DNA from: Marinobacter litoralis
GTDB lineage: Bacteria > Pseudomonadota > Gammaproteobacteria > Pseudomonadales > Oleiphilaceae
DNA: 64,000 nucleotides
Reading direction: 5' to 3'
Assembly (NCBI RefSeq): GCF_003336705.1
Contig: NZ_QMDL01000004.1
Span: 1-64,000, forward strand
Shown: positions 51,077 to 62,966 of the stretch, in pieces
Numbering within the stretch: the first letter of the stretch is position 1
Layout of the letters: every line of letters starts with the position of its first letter
Notes under the pieces: generated by a model
Told to the model about the DNA's origin: nothing
The model's input: the letters and a program-made list of their open reading frames with translations, nothing else
Databases searched by the model: none
Made by a program: the position numbers and the translations under genes

Positions 51077-52849
51077 TTAGTAGGTCCGGACTTTCGGCTC
51101 GAAGGTCGGAACAGTCTTCGGCGCAAAGTTGACGTCACGCTTGCCCACACGCTTCTCGAGCGGGAAGTACATAGAATGCTTCAGCCAGTTCTCGTCGTCA
51201 CGCTCGGTAAAGTCGTTACGGGCATGCGCTCCACGACTTTCTTTACGCTCGTTTGCGGAAATAGCCGTAGCCAGCGCAACTTCGTACAGGTTATCGAGCT
51301 CAAGAGCCTCAATGCGCGCGGTGTTGAACGCCTTACTGGTATCGGCCAGCTTAGTCTTGCGAACACGCTCACCGATTGCCTCAAGCTTCTTCAGACCTTC
51401 TTCCATGCTCTTACCGTCACGGAACACACCGAAGTACAGCTGCATGCAGTTCTGCAGGTCTTTACGAACCGCAGCTACATCTTCACCTTCCGATGCACTG
51501 TTCAGACGATCCAGACGCGCCATCGCACGCTTGATATCTTCATCGCTGGCGCTATCGACTTCGAAGCCACCACGAATCTGCTCTTCAATGTGCAGGCCAG
51601 CCGCACGACCAAAGACAACCAGGTCAAGCAGCGAGTTGCCGCCCAAACGGTTAGCACCGTGTACGGATACACAAGCCGCTTCACCGCAAGCGAACAGGCC
51701 CGGGATTGGCTGATCGTTGCCGTTTTCGTCCTGAGACAGAGCCTGGCCGCCAACGTTCGTCGGGATACCGCCCATCATGTAGTGACAGGTCGGAACAACC
51801 GGAACCGGCTCTTTTACAGGGTCAACGTGAGCAAAGGTACGAGACAGCTCACAAATACCCGGCAAACGCAGGTTCAGAGTTTCTTCACCCAGGTGATCCA
51901 GCTTCAGCAGTACGTGATCCTTCTCAGGGCCACAACCACGTCCTTCCAGAATTTCAAGAACCATGGAGCGCGCAACAACGTCACGACCCGCCAGGTCTTT
52001 CGCGTTCGGAGCATAACGCTCCATGAAACGCTCACCTTCGGAGTTGATCAGATAACCGCCCTCACCCCGGCAACCCTCTGTCACCAGAGTACCAGCACCG
52101 TAGATACCGGTTGGGTGGAACTGCCACATTTCCATGTCCTGAACCGGGAAACCGGCACGCAGGGCCATACCAATACCGTCACCGGTGTTGATCAGCGCGT
52201 TGGTTGTGGACGCATAAATACGACCAGCACCACCAGTAGCCAGAACCGTTGCCTTGGACTTGATGTAGGCAACTTCACCGGTTTCGATTTCGATAGCCAC
52301 AACACCAACAACTTCGTTCTTGGCGTTCTTGACCAAATCTACGGCGTACCATTCGTTAAGGAAGCTGGTGCCACCTTTCAGGTTCGCCTGGTAAAGAGTG
52401 TGCAGAAGCGCATGACCGGTACGGTCAGCTGCGGCACAGGTACGAGCAGCCTGAGTCGGGTTATCAGGACCTTTGGACTGACCACCGAAAGGACGCTGGT
52501 AAATACGACCCTGCTCAGTACGGGAGAACGGCAGGCCCATGTGCTCAAGCTCGAATACCGCCTGAGGACCTACGGAACACATGTACTCGATTGCGTCTTG
52601 GTCGCCAATGTAATCAGAACCTTTGACGGTGTCGTACATGTGCCAGCGCCAATCATCGTTGGGGTCGGCACTTGCGATCGCACAGGTAATACCGCCCTGG
52701 GCGGAAACAGTGTGCGAACGGGTAGGAAATACTTTCGTGATACACGCGGTGTTAAGGCCCGACTCTGTCAGCTGGAGAGCGGCTCGCATACCAGCCCCAC
52801 CACCACCGATAACAATCGCGTCATAAGACATGGTTTTGATGTTAGCCAT
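51077..52849 (-). CDS. sdhA: Succinate dehydrogenase flavoprotein subunit
   Basis: SdhA oxidises succinate to fumarate with covalently bound FAD. The 590-residue protein has [19 protein letters not shown], the FAD-attaching His in [31 protein letters not shown] and the active-site Arg/His region [20 protein letters not shown]. An 865-codon open frame on the opposite strand across sdhADC is a by-product of codon bias and not a gene. Confidence 0.98.
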   Translation of the reverse strand: MANIKTMSYDAIVIGGGGAGMRAALQLTESGLNTACITKVFPTRSHTVSAQGGITCAIASADPNDDWRWHMYDTVKGSDYIGDQDAIEYMCSVGPQAVFELEHMGLPFSRTEQGRIYQRPFGGQSKGPDNPTQAARTCAAADRTGHALLHTLYQANLKGGTSFLNEWYAVDLVKNAKNEVVGVVAIEIETGEVAYIKSKATVLATGGAGRIYASTTNALINTGDGIGMALRAGFPVQDMEMWQFHPTGIYGAGTLVTEGCRGEGGYLINSEGERFMERYAPNAKDLAGRDVVARSMVLEILEGRGCGPEKDHVLLKLDHLGEETLNLRLPGICELSRTFAHVDPVKEPVPVVPTCHYMMGGIPTNVGGQALSQDENGNDQPIPGLFACGEAACVSVHGANRLGGNSLLDLVVFGRAAGLHIEEQIRGGFEVDSASDEDIKRAMARLDRLNSASEGEDVAAVRKDLQNCMQLYFGVFRDGKSMEEGLKKLEAIGERVRKTKLADTSKAFNTARIEALELDNLYEVALATAISANERKESRGAHARNDFTERDDENWLKHSMYFPLEKRVGKRDVNFAPKTVPTFEPKVRTY

Positions 52850-52852
52850 CGA

Positions 52853-53200
52853 TTAAAGCCCCCAAAGAATCTGAATGCCCCACACGACATACACAAACAT
52901 CACAATGATGCAGGCTGCCTGCAGCAAAAAGCGCGGAAGTGCCGACTGGATGTAGTCTGTGGAAACAGTCCACAAACCAACCCACGCGTGCCCGGCAATA
53001 GACAGCAGCGCCAGCAGGCTAAAGATCTTGAACCAACCCTGATTGAACAGCGCAGCCCAAGCCTGGTAATCAACGTCAGTCGTGATAAAGAAACCCAACA
53101 GGAACAGGGTATAAAGCGCCAGCACGTAGGCTGTTGCACGCTGAATGATCCAATCCTGAATCCCGTTACGACCGATATTCGTTACACTGTTCATGCCCAT
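52853..53200 (-). CDS. sdhD: Succinate dehydrogenase membrane anchor subunit D
   Basis: SdhD is one of two membrane anchors that bind heme b and ubiquinone. The 115-residue protein has three membrane segments and the RATAYVLALYTLFLLGFF and HAWVGLWTVSTDYI motifs, the latter with the heme-ligand His. Its start overlaps the sdhC stop; ATG 53194 is an alternative two codons in. Confidence 0.94.
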   Translation of the reverse strand: MGMNSVTNIGRNGIQDWIIQRATAYVLALYTLFLLGFFITTDVDYQAWAALFNQGWFKIFSLLALLSIAGHAWVGLWTVSTDYIQSALPRFLLQAACIIVMFVYVVWGIQILWGL

Positions 53201-53568
53201 ACCCAGACTCCTGCCAGAATAATCAGAACAATGGAAACCACTAGCGTGATTTTCGCGGCAAGGCGACCGCTCTCAAGCTCTTCGCCGATACCAGCGTCCA
53301 TCAGCAGGTGCTTAATACCCGCAACGAGGTGGTACAGCAGAGCAGACAGGATGCCCCAGGTAATCAGCTTTGCCAGGAAGCTGTCCAGCAGTTCATTAAC
53401 GCGATTGAAGCCATCTTCTCCGGACAAGGAGAGATCCAAACCGTACATCAGGAAAGCAACACCCACAAAGATGATGATGCCGCTAATGCGATGCAGGATC
53501 GATGTAATGGCTGGCAGCGGAAAATGGAACTTGCCGAGATCGAGATTTACTGGTCGTTTGCTATTCAC
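53191..53568 (-). CDS. sdhC: Succinate dehydrogenase cytochrome b556 subunit C
   Basis: SdhC is the other membrane anchor, with three membrane segments. From GTG 53568 the product is 125 residues and opens NSKRPVNLDLGKFHFPLPAI, then SILHRISGIIIFVG with the heme-region His and SALLYHLVAGIKHLLMD. The open frame extends upstream to 53691 but that part is unlike the family. First gene of sdhCDAB, with a promoter at 53751-53779. Confidence 0.94.
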   Translation of the reverse strand: MNSKRPVNLDLGKFHFPLPAITSILHRISGIIIFVGVAFLMYGLDLSLSGEDGFNRVNELLDSFLAKLITWGILSALLYHLVAGIKHLLMDAGIGEELESGRLAAKITLVVSIVLIILAGVWVWA

Positions 53569-53750
53569 AGCGCTCTCACACTCTCTTTTGGTTCCGCAAA
53601 ACCGAAATTCCGGCAGCGGATGGTTAGTATGTTGGGACCGGAGAATCGATACGAAACCGATAACCGATTGGTTCAGGAGGGCGGATGACAACCCGATAGC
53701 TTGCTATGCTCTAGCCTGCAGGCAGGCGCATCCCCGATTCCGGGCTACGG

Positions 53751-53779
53751 ATTATAAGGAGACACCTCGGTAATTACAA
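53751..53779 (-). promoter_or_regulatory. Sigma-70-like promoter for sdhCDAB
   Basis: On the minus strand TTGTAA and a perfect TATAAT are separated by 17 bases. Transcription would begin near 53744, leaving an untranslated leader of about 175 bases before the sdhC GTG, long enough for small-RNA control. Confidence 0.7.
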
Positions 53780-53930
53780 ACCTGCAACCACTCTGAAAGC
53801 CTTGTCAGCCGCACAGTAGCTTCACCCATTCAGCTTATTGACAAACAATTCAGGAAGCGCAAAGCACCGGAATCTGGCCCTTCAGAGCCTAATTTTGTCG
53901 ATGTAAATCCGTGTTTTCATCACCAATAGA

Positions 53931-53958
53931 TTGACAAAAAAAGCTGACACCCTATATT
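53931..53958 (+). promoter_or_regulatory. Sigma-70-like promoter for gltA
   Basis: A perfect TTGACA (53931-53936), a 16-base spacer and TATATT (53953-53958) match the consensus well. The start would be near 53965, about 80 bases before the gltA ATG. Confidence 0.78.
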
Positions 53959-54044
53959 TTGCCGCCAGTTTTGCGATAATACGCGCCTTCTCGCGCATCG
54001 ATAAATGCAAAGAGCTGCTAAACCTAATAGAACAGGAGAGCACC

Positions 54045-55319
54045 ATGACCGACAGGAAAGCCACGCTCTCGGTGGGAGATAAGTCCATTGAGCTTCCGAT
54101 TTATTCCGGCACCGTCGGCCCTGACGTTATTGACGTACGCGGGCTAGTCCAGGAAGGCGTTTTTACATACGATCCAGGCTTTGTTTCTACCGCAGCCTGT
54201 GAATCCGCTATCACTTATATCGATGGCGCTAACGGCGTACTGCTTCACCGGGGCTACCCGATTGACCAGCTTGCCGAAAAGTCTGATTTCCTTGAAGTGT
54301 GCTACCTCCTTCTGAATGGCGAATTGCCGAGCGAAGAAGAGAACAAGCGCTTCCACAACACCATCAAAAACCACACCATGCTGCACGACCAGATGCGCAA
54401 TTTCTTCAACGGCTTCCGCCGTGACGCGCATCCGATGGCCATCATGTGTGGCGTTGTTGGAGCTTTGTCTGCGTTCTACCACGATCAAATGGATGTTGGC
54501 GATCCCAAGCAACGCGAGATCACCGGCCACCGCTTGATCGCGAAGATGCCAACCATCGCAGCCTGGTGCTACAAGTACTCTGTAGGCCAGCCGTTCATGT
54601 ACCCGCGCAACGACATGTCCTACGCAGAGAACTTCCTGCAGATGATGTTCGGCACTCCGTGCGAAGAGTACAAGCCGAACCCGGTTCTCGCGAACGCGAT
54701 GGACAAGATCTTCATCCTGCACGCAGATCACGAGCAAAACGCTTCTACCTCCACCGTACGCTTGGCCGGCTCCACAGGCGCCAACCCATACGCTTGTATC
54801 GCCTCTGGCATTGCAGCACTTTGGGGCCCGGCACACGGCGGCGCGAACGAAGCCGTTCTGGACATGCTGGCTGAAATCGGTGATGAATCCAACATCGAAA
54901 AGTTCATCGCGAAAGCGAAGGACAAAGACGACCCGTTCCGCCTGATGGGCTTCGGCCACCGGGTTTACAAGAACTTCGATCCACGCGCCAAGGTTATGGC
55001 TCAGACCGCTCACGAAGTACTGAGCGAGCTCGGCCTGGAAAACGATCCTCTGCTGAAGATCGCCCAGCGTCTGGAAAAAATCGCCTTGGAAGACGAATAC
55101 TTCGTGAAGCGTCAGCTTTACCCGAACGTCGACTTCTATTCCGGCATCATTCTGAAGGCTATCGGTATTCCAACCTCCATGTTTACCGTTATCTTCGCAA
55201 TGTCCCGCACGATTGGCTGGTTCTCACACTGGAACGAAATGGTCAGCGGCGCCAATCGCATCGGCCGTCCGCGCCAGCTGTACACCGGCTCTCCGAAGCG
55301 CGACTACCCAGCCAAGTAA
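54045..55319 (+). CDS. gltA: Citrate synthase
   Basis: GltA condenses acetyl-CoA and oxaloacetate to citrate. The 424-residue length and N-terminal domain fit the hexameric, NADH-regulated type I enzyme. Catalytic regions are [34 protein letters not shown] and [16 protein letters not shown] 54045 has AGGAG 8 bases upstream; the frame is open from 53931 through the promoter. It is divergent from sdhC and ends before a strong terminator. Confidence 0.98.
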   Translation: MTDRKATLSVGDKSIELPIYSGTVGPDVIDVRGLVQEGVFTYDPGFVSTAACESAITYIDGANGVLLHRGYPIDQLAEKSDFLEVCYLLLNGELPSEEENKRFHNTIKNHTMLHDQMRNFFNGFRRDAHPMAIMCGVVGALSAFYHDQMDVGDPKQREITGHRLIAKMPTIAAWCYKYSVGQPFMYPRNDMSYAENFLQMMFGTPCEEYKPNPVLANAMDKIFILHADHEQNASTSTVRLAGSTGANPYACIASGIAALWGPAHGGANEAVLDMLAEIGDESNIEKFIAKAKDKDDPFRLMGFGHRVYKNFDPRAKVMAQTAHEVLSELGLENDPLLKIAQRLEKIALEDEYFVKRQLYPNVDFYSGIILKAIGIPTSMFTVIFAMSRTIGWFSHWNEMVSGANRIGRPRQLYTGSPKRDYPAK

Positions 55320-55342
55320 TTGTTTGGATAATATTGAAAAAT

Positions 55343-55376
55343 ACACAAAGGCCGCTGATTTCAGCGGCCTTTGTGT
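55343..55376 (+). terminator. Terminator after gltA
   Basis: A 16-bp perfect stem (ACACAAAGGCCGCTGA with TCAGCGGCCTTTGTGT) with a TT loop lies 24 bases after the gltA stop and just before the next gene. A short T-rich tail follows. Confidence 0.85.
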
Positions 55377-55400
55377 TTATAAGGAAAAAAGGAGTTCACA

Positions 55401-56273
55401 ATGACAACAACAGCCGCATTTATTGGTTTGGGCGTTATGGGCTACCCCATGGCCGGTCATCTGGCCAAAGCCGGCATATCGGTTCAAGTATGGAATCGTT
55501 CAGCTGAAAAAGCTGAAAAGTGGGCCTCCGAATACCCAGGGAAGGCCTGCCAGACAATCTCGGAAGCCGTCCAAAATGCCGATTTCGTGATGACTTGCGT
55601 GGGCGCCGACAAAGATCTTCTGGCTGTGTACGAAGGCCCGGATGGCATTATTGAAAACGCCCCCGAATCCGCGACATTGGTTGATCACACAACCGCCTCA
55701 GCCGGCATTGCGGAGCATCTTTTCGCAGCCGCCTCAAAAGCCGGCCAAGGTTTTATCGACGCACCGGTCTCCGGGGGCCAACAAGGCGCCGAAAACGGGC
55801 AACTGACCATCATGTGCGGCGGCGATCAGGCTGCTTATGATAAAGCGGCGCCGATCATGTCCCACTATGCCCGAGCACTCAACCTAATGGGCCCCTCCGG
55901 CAGCGGCCAGAAAACCAAAATGGTTAATCAAATTGCCATTGCCGGCCTGGTCCAGGGCCTTTCGGAAGCACTGCACTTCGCCGAGCAAGCGAACCTCGAC
56001 ATCCTGAAGGTAGTGGAGGTGATATCGAAAGGAGCCGCCCAGTCCTGGCAGATGGAAAACCGCTCAGCCACCATGGCGGAAGGAAAATTTGATTACGGCT
56101 TTGCCGTGGACTGGATGCGAAAGGATTTGGGCATTTGCTTGCAGGAAGCCAGCAGGAACGGCGCAACCTTGCCAGTAACCGCTTTAGTGGATCAGTTTTA
56201 CGGGGATGTGCAGAAGATGGGCGGGAATCGCTGGGACACGTCTTCACTGATTCAAAGGCTACGCAAGACGTAA
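55401..56273 (+). CDS. Beta-hydroxyacid dehydrogenase family oxidoreductase
   Basis: The 290-residue protein belongs to the 3-hydroxyisobutyrate dehydrogenase / tartronate semialdehyde reductase family. It has the Rossmann start FIGLGVMGYPMAGHLAKAG, the substrate motif DAPVSGGQQGAENGQLTIM and the catalytic Lys region GSGQKTKMVNQ. The precise substrate cannot be told from sequence and no pathway genes are adjacent. AAGGAG lies 6 bases before the ATG. Confidence 0.88.
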   Translation: MTTTAAFIGLGVMGYPMAGHLAKAGISVQVWNRSAEKAEKWASEYPGKACQTISEAVQNADFVMTCVGADKDLLAVYEGPDGIIENAPESATLVDHTTASAGIAEHLFAAASKAGQGFIDAPVSGGQQGAENGQLTIMCGGDQAAYDKAAPIMSHYARALNLMGPSGSGQKTKMVNQIAIAGLVQGLSEALHFAEQANLDILKVVEVISKGAAQSWQMENRSATMAEGKFDYGFAVDWMRKDLGICLQEASRNGATLPVTALVDQFYGDVQKMGGNRWDTSSLIQRLRKT

Positions 56274-56360
56274 GCTAGACCACGATAGAACACTAGCGGC
56301 CTAACCCCCAAGGGAAGCGCCCTCATATCCGGCGCCTCCCTTAGGGCTCTCTGCCAAAAG

Positions 56361-59003
56361 CTATTTTTTCTTTTTATCCCTCGGCACCCAACGCCCGTTC
56401 TCGTACCAGGCAGACCAGCCCGTCGCTTTGCCGTCTTTTTCCGTCATAACGTACTGCTCTTTGGTCTTCCGACTGTAACGAATAACGGTTGGATTGCCTT
56501 CCGGGTCTTTCTCCGGAGCATCCATCAAATAGTCGTGCTTCGGGTCAATTTCCTTGCGATGCGGTTTGATTTCCATGACCAAAGGCGGCCGGGTTTCCCG
56601 GTTTTTCGGGAACTTGCTTGCAGCCAGGAAGAGACCTGAGGCCCCATCACGCAGGACATAGGTATCGTCAACCTTCTGGCACTGCAACTCCGGCATCGGC
56701 ACCGGATCCATCTTGGGTGGCGCAGGCTCTCCGTTCTTCAACAACTTACGTGTGTTCTTGCAGTCATCGCTCGTGCAACCAAAGTACTTACCAAAGCGCC
56801 CGGTCTTGAGCTGCATCTCGGAACCACACTTATCGCACTCAAGCGTAGGTCCGTCGTAACCCTTGATCCGGAATGTGCCCTGCTCCACTTCATAGCCGGA
56901 GCAGTCAGGATTATTACCACACACATGCAGCTTGCGGGCCTCGTCAACCAGATAACTGTCCATGGCCGTACCGCACTGACCACACCGACGCTTCATTCTC
57001 AGAAGACGGGTTTCACCTTCGCCTTCCACATCTTCGTCGGCACTGACAACCTCATCACCAGACACGAGATTGATCGTGGTCTTGCAACGCTCCTTAGGCG
57101 GCAGCGCATACCCTGAGCACCCTAGGAAGACACCTGTGCTCGCAACCCGAATCTGCATATTCCGGCCGCAGGACGGGCACGGTATGTCGGTTTCAGTTGG
57201 CGTATTGGCTCGCATCCCACCGTCCGACTGACTGGCGCTGTCGAGCTGCTTTCGGAACTTGGCGTAGAAATCGTTCAACACCTTCTTCCAGTTCACATCA
57301 CCGTCGGCAATATGATCCAGCTCATCTTCCAGACGCGCGGTGAAATCATAGTCCATCAAGTTCGGGAAAGATTCCGCCAACCGTTCGGTCACAATCTCGC
57401 CCATTTTCTCGGCGTAGAAACGGCGGTTTTGCAACCGCACATAACCGCGATCCTGAATGGTGGAAATGATCGACGCATAGGTGGACGGGCGCCCAATGCC
57501 CTGCTTTTCCAACTCTTTAACCAAGCTCGCTTCGGTGTAGCGCGGCGATGGCTTGGTGAAATGCTGAGTTGGATCCAGTTTTTTCAGATCGAGAGGCTCA
57601 TCAACCTTGATGTCAGGCAACGCCACATCATCATCTTTCTTGGAGGATTGAGGTGCCGCCTTCAAAAAACCTTCAAACTTAACAATACGCCCACGGGTAC
57701 GAAGCTCGTAATCGCCATTAGCCACCAGAATGGAGGTACTCAGGAATTCTGCATCAGCCATTTGACAGGCAATGAACTGACGCCAGATCAAGTCGTAGAG
57801 CTTTTCAGCGTCTTTCTCAAGGCCCGAAATATCGGAAGGCCTACGAGTCACCTCAGAAGGGCGAATGGCCTCGTGCGCCTCCTGAGCGCCCTCTTTGCTG
57901 CCATACAGGCGCGGGGCGTCCGGCAAATAACGGTCGCCGAACTGTTTTTGCACAAATTCCCGGCAACTCTCTACCGCATCCTTACTGAGATTGGTGGAGT
58001 CTGTACGCATGTAGGTGATGTAACCCGCCTCGTACAAACGCTGCGCCAACATCATCGTCTTCTTAACGCTGAAGCCCATCCGGTTACTGGCCGCTTGCTG
58101 CAGCGTCGAGGTAATGAACGGCGCTGACGGCTTAGATCGAGTCGGCTTATCTTCCCGTTTGGCAACCTTGAAGCCACCCTCTTTGAGGCGCGCCACATGT
58201 TCGTTGCTCTGAGCTTCGTTAACCGGGCGATAAGGCTTGCCAGCGTAACGGGTAACTTCAAATCTTACCGATTGCTTTGCTTCTTCCGGATTCAAATCTG
58301 CGTGCAACTGCCAAAACTCTTCCGGAACAAACTTACGTATTTCGCGTTCACGCTCGACAATCAGGCGAACCGCAACAGACTGAACACGACCCGCCGATAA
58401 ACCGCGGGCAATTTTGCTCCAAAGAAGCGGCGAAACCATATAACCGACTACCCGGTCCAGAAAACGGCGGGCCTGCTGCGCGTTTACACGGTCGGTATCG
58501 AGATTACCCGGATCTTCAAATGCTTCCTGAATGGCACGCTTGGTGATTTCGTTAAACACGACCCGCCGATATTTTTCGGGCTCACCACCGATGGTTTCCT
58601 GGAGATGCCAGGCAATGGCCTCCCCCTCTCTATCCAAATCCGTCGCGAGATAAATGTGGTCTGCACTCTTCGCCAGACGTTTCAGCTCGCTCACCACCTT
58701 CTCTTTGCCCGGCAGGACTTCGTATCGCGCACTCCAGTCGCGATCAGGATCGACACCCATGCGTGCAACCAACTGCTCCCTGGCTTTACGCTTCTTGTGC
58801 TCGACCTTTTCCTCGGGACTCAACTTACGTGTAGCAGCCGCCTGCTTAGCCCGCTCTTTCGGGTCAGACTGACTACCACTACCACTGACTGGCAGGTCAC
58901 GAATGTGGCCGACGCTCGACTTAACAATGAAGTCCGAGCCCAGATACTTGTTGATGGTCTTCGCTTTCGCTGGAGACTCGACAATAACGAGACTTTTACC
59001 CAT
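56361..59003 (-). CDS. topA: DNA topoisomerase I
   Basis: TopA relaxes negative supercoils by passing strands through a transient single-strand break. The 880-residue protein has the TOPRIM domain ([33 protein letters not shown]), the core with catalytic Y331 in YITYMRTDS and a C-terminal run of Cys4 zinc-ribbon modules ([33 protein letters not shown]). A basic tail ends the protein (PRDKKKK). Monocistronic. Confidence 0.97.
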   Translation of the reverse strand: MGKSLVIVESPAKAKTINKYLGSDFIVKSSVGHIRDLPVSGSGSQSDPKERAKQAAATRKLSPEEKVEHKKRKAREQLVARMGVDPDRDWSARYEVLPGKEKVVSELKRLAKSADHIYLATDLDREGEAIAWHLQETIGGEPEKYRRVVFNEITKRAIQEAFEDPGNLDTDRVNAQQARRFLDRVVGYMVSPLLWSKIARGLSAGRVQSVAVRLIVEREREIRKFVPEEFWQLHADLNPEEAKQSVRFEVTRYAGKPYRPVNEAQSNEHVARLKEGGFKVAKREDKPTRSKPSAPFITSTLQQAASNRMGFSVKKTMMLAQRLYEAGYITYMRTDSTNLSKDAVESCREFVQKQFGDRYLPDAPRLYGSKEGAQEAHEAIRPSEVTRRPSDISGLEKDAEKLYDLIWRQFIACQMADAEFLSTSILVANGDYELRTRGRIVKFEGFLKAAPQSSKKDDDVALPDIKVDEPLDLKKLDPTQHFTKPSPRYTEASLVKELEKQGIGRPSTYASIISTIQDRGYVRLQNRRFYAEKMGEIVTERLAESFPNLMDYDFTARLEDELDHIADGDVNWKKVLNDFYAKFRKQLDSASQSDGGMRANTPTETDIPCPSCGRNMQIRVASTGVFLGCSGYALPPKERCKTTINLVSGDEVVSADEDVEGEGETRLLRMKRRCGQCGTAMDSYLVDEARKLHVCGNNPDCSGYEVEQGTFRIKGYDGPTLECDKCGSEMQLKTGRFGKYFGCTSDDCKNTRKLLKNGEPAPPKMDPVPMPELQCQKVDDTYVLRDGASGLFLAASKFPKNRETRPPLVMEIKPHRKEIDPKHDYLMDAPEKDPEGNPTVIRYSRKTKEQYVMTEKDGKATGWSAWYENGRWVPRDKKKK

Positions 59004-59208
59004 ATCGGAGATCTATATCCTTGGCGGCGAATCGGTTAATAACTGAACAAACCGCAAACTCGCATAAAAATCAGGCAACTGGAAACGTAAGGGTTGCCAT
59101 TATGTATAGGCACACTGTTTTACAGGGTCAAGAATGCCAAGACAACCCATTCTTTGACTTGAAACAGTCTTTTTCTGATTTCTGGCACCAAAAAAGTGCA
59201 CCACAAAC

Positions 59209-59238
59209 AGGAAGGCCCGGCATAAGCCGGGCCTCCTT
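59209..59238 (-). terminator. Terminator after fadA
   Basis: GGCCCGGC (59214-59221) pairs with GCCGGGCC (59226-59233) around ATAA, with partly paired flanks, 30 bases beyond the fadA stop. The tail on the minus strand is only moderately T-rich. Confidence 0.75.
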
Positions 59239-59267
59239 AATAAGCGCTACTGATCGTGATTACTCGA

Positions 59268-60470
<1,203 letters not shown>

Positions 60471-60476
60471 TCAGGG

Positions 60477-62624
60477 TTAGCCAAAGAATTTTTCGCCAGT
60501 CTTGGCCATTTCACGCAGCTTCTCGGTCGGATGGTACAAAGGACCCAGATCTGCAAACTTGTCTGCCAGTTCAACGAACTTGTCTACACCCATATCATCG
60601 ATGTAGCGCAGCGCACCACCACGGAACGGCGGGAAGCCGATGCCGAAGATGAGGCCCATATCCGCATCGGCCGGATCTTCTACGATGCCATCTTCCAGGC
60701 AACGTACAGTTTCCAGACACAGAGGGATCATCATACGAGCAATGATGTCTTCGTCGCTGAAGTCGCTTTTGGCTTGTACTACTGGCTCAAGCAGCTTGTA
60801 GGTTTCTTCGTCTACAACCTTCTTCTGCTTGCCCTTGCGGTCCAGCTCGTACTTGTAGAAACCAACATCGTTCTTCTGACCGTAACGGTTGTTTTCAAAC
60901 ATTACGTCAATAGCAGTGGTTTCAGCGTGCTTCATGCGATCCGGGAAGCCTTCAGCCATGACTTCACCAGCGTGCTTGCCAGTGTCCATGCCTACAACGT
61001 CCAGCAGGTACGCAGGGCCCATCGGCCAACCAAACTTTTCCATAACCTTGTCGACTTTCTGGAAGTCGGCACCGTCACGGACCAGACCTACAAAGCCACC
61101 AAAGTATGGGAACAATACACGGTTAACCAGGAAGCCCGGGCAATCGTTAACAACGATCGGAGTCTTGCCCATGGCCTTGGCGTAAGCAACAGTGGTCGCG
61201 ATAGCGCGGTCACTGGTCTTCTCGCCACGGATAACCTCAACCAGCGGCATCATGTGTACCGGGTTGAAGAAGTGCATGCCACAGAAGTTTTCCGGACGCT
61301 TCAGGTTTTTAGCCAGAAGGTTGATGGAAATTGTGGAGGTGTTAGACGTCAGGATAGCGTCTTCACGAACCGCTTCTTCGGTTTCACGCAGTACCGCATC
61401 CTTAACTTTCGCATTCTCAACAACAGCTTCAACAACCAGATCTACGTTCTTGAAATCACCGTAGTTTAGGGTCGGAGTGATGCTGTTCAGAACGTCGGCC
61501 ATCTTGCCTGCATCCATACGGCCTTTATCAACACGCTTGGACAGAAGCTTCTTGGCTTCTTTCAGACCCAGCGCGATGCCGTCCTGGTTGATGTCCTTCA
61601 TGATGATCGGCGTGCCTTTCAGTGCGGACTGGTAAGCAACACCACCACCCATGATACCGGCACCCAATACAGCGGCCAGCTTCACATCAGAGGCTTCTTT
61701 TTCCCACGCGCTGGCTTTCTTCTTCAGCGCCTGATCGTTCAGGAACAGACCTACCAGACAAGCGGCAACGTTCGTCTTGGCCATCTTGGCGAAGCCTTTC
61801 GCTTCAACCTCAAGAGCCTTGTCACGAGTCATGCCCGCATGCTTCTGCATCGTCTTGATCGCTTCAACCGGTGCCGGGTAGTTCTTGCCCGCTTTACCTG
61901 CTACAAACGCCTTGGAGATCTCGAACGCCATCATGCTTTCCATGGCGTTCAGCTTGATCTTGCCTTTCTTCTCTTCGCGACGAGCCAGGTTGTCCAGCTT
62001 GCCTTCGTTGCACTGATTGATAATGGCAACGGCAGCGGCAACCAACTGGTCAGGGGCTACAACAGCGTCTACAGCGCCAACTTTCAGAGCGGCATCAGCA
62101 CGATTCTCAGCACCGCCGGCAATCCACTCAACTGCGTTGTCTACACCCACAAGACGAGACAAACGCACAGTGCCACCAAAGCCCGGGAAGATACCCAGCT
62201 TGGTTTCCGGCAGCCCTACCTTGGCCTTGGGAGCCATAACTCGGTAGTCCGTAGCCAGACACATTTCGAAACCGCCGCCCAGTGCGATACCGTTGATAGC
62301 GGTAACGGTCGGGAACGGCAGGTCTTCAACTGCGTTGAATACTTCGTTCGCCTTCAGGTTGTTGGCAACTAGCTCTTCCTCAGAACCCGCAAACAACTCG
62401 GTAAACTCGGTGATGTCTGCACCAACGATGAAGCTGTCTTTAGAGCTGGTTACTACCAGACCCTTCAGGTTCTTCTGGGATTTGAGTGCTTCAGCTGCGG
62501 CGCCTAGCTCTTCGATGGTGAGACGGTTGAACTTATTGACTGACTCGCCTTGCAAGTCAAAGTCCAACTGAGCGATCCCACCGTCGATCTCTTTAACCGT
62601 GATGGCTTTACCTTCGTAAATCAT
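60477..62624 (-). CDS. fadB: Fatty acid oxidation complex alpha subunit
   Basis: FadB carries enoyl-CoA hydratase, isomerase and 3-hydroxyacyl-CoA dehydrogenase activities. The 715-residue protein has the hydratase domain ([36 protein letters not shown]) and the NAD-binding dehydrogenase domain ([35 protein letters not shown]). ATG 62624 with GGAGAT upstream gives the family start; the open frame reaches 62747 without meaning. A PsrA-like palindrome lies 117 bases upstream. Confidence 0.97.
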   Translation of the reverse strand: MIYEGKAITVKEIDGGIAQLDFDLQGESVNKFNRLTIEELGAAAEALKSQKNLKGLVVTSSKDSFIVGADITEFTELFAGSEEELVANNLKANEVFNAVEDLPFPTVTAINGIALGGGFEMCLATDYRVMAPKAKVGLPETKLGIFPGFGGTVRLSRLVGVDNAVEWIAGGAENRADAALKVGAVDAVVAPDQLVAAAVAIINQCNEGKLDNLARREEKKGKIKLNAMESMMAFEISKAFVAGKAGKNYPAPVEAIKTMQKHAGMTRDKALEVEAKGFAKMAKTNVAACLVGLFLNDQALKKKASAWEKEASDVKLAAVLGAGIMGGGVAYQSALKGTPIIMKDINQDGIALGLKEAKKLLSKRVDKGRMDAGKMADVLNSITPTLNYGDFKNVDLVVEAVVENAKVKDAVLRETEEAVREDAILTSNTSTISINLLAKNLKRPENFCGMHFFNPVHMMPLVEVIRGEKTSDRAIATTVAYAKAMGKTPIVVNDCPGFLVNRVLFPYFGGFVGLVRDGADFQKVDKVMEKFGWPMGPAYLLDVVGMDTGKHAGEVMAEGFPDRMKHAETTAIDVMFENNRYGQKNDVGFYKYELDRKGKQKKVVDEETYKLLEPVVQAKSDFSDEDIIARMMIPLCLETVRCLEDGIVEDPADADMGLIFGIGFPPFRGGALRYIDDMGVDKFVELADKFADLGPLYHPTEKLREMAKTGEKFFG

Positions 62625-62966
62625 CAACTGATCTCCAGTCTGTGTTTGGAACTGCTGACAACCAGCGTACGCTATGCGTCTAACCGGCTGTTTGTGCAGC
62701 GAGATTTCGGTCACTGCCCGATCTTTCCGATCCAAAAATTCATACACTTGTTTGAATCGTGAGGGGACACGATGAAAAAAAATGGAGCGTTTGTCAATTT
62801 GTTTCTTTCGGAAGCCTCCACAAACTCACCGGAGAGCGGAGCGGAACTAGCTCACGGAACCCTCCGTAAACGCCGGAAACTTCTTGATAAGCCGACGGAG
62901 TTACTTTAACTTCGCTGAACGATAATAGTCCAAAATAATAAAACCGCATTACGGAGACTTATTCCG
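62625..62966. other. Control region between fadB and the secreted helical protein
   Basis: This 342-base gap separates divergent genes. It contains the PsrA-like palindrome at 62741-62754 on the fadB side. The part at 62840-62890 is G+C-rich and repetitive in feel but forms no clear repeat. No gene is seen. Confidence 0.6.
62741..62754 (-). promoter_or_regulatory. PsrA-like operator upstream of fadBA
   Basis: CATAC-ACTT-GTTTG matches the Pseudomonas PsrA site CAAAC-N4-GTTTG except at one base. PsrA represses fadBA and is released by long-chain acyl groups. Placement 117 bases before fadB suits a repressor site. Motif reading only. Confidence 0.5.

Larger units (their letters stand above)
53569..54044. 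other. Divergent sdhC/gltA control region
   Basis: This 476-base gap holds the promoters for the two TCA units: one on the minus strand at 53751-53779 for sdhC and one on the plus strand at 53931-53958 for gltA. The 150 bases between them could carry shared operator sites. I see no further gene. Confidence 0.75.

Noticed and set aside
51176-53773. Open frame of about 865 codons on the plus strand opposite sdhA, sdhD and sdhC
   Set aside because: It is antisense to three certain genes, has no family character and is rich in Thr, Arg, Gln and Val as expected from the complement of highly biased codons.
62840-62890. G+C-rich stretch considered as a repeat or attachment site
   Set aside because: Only short partial repeats of CGGA/CCGG type; no copy of useful length is visible.
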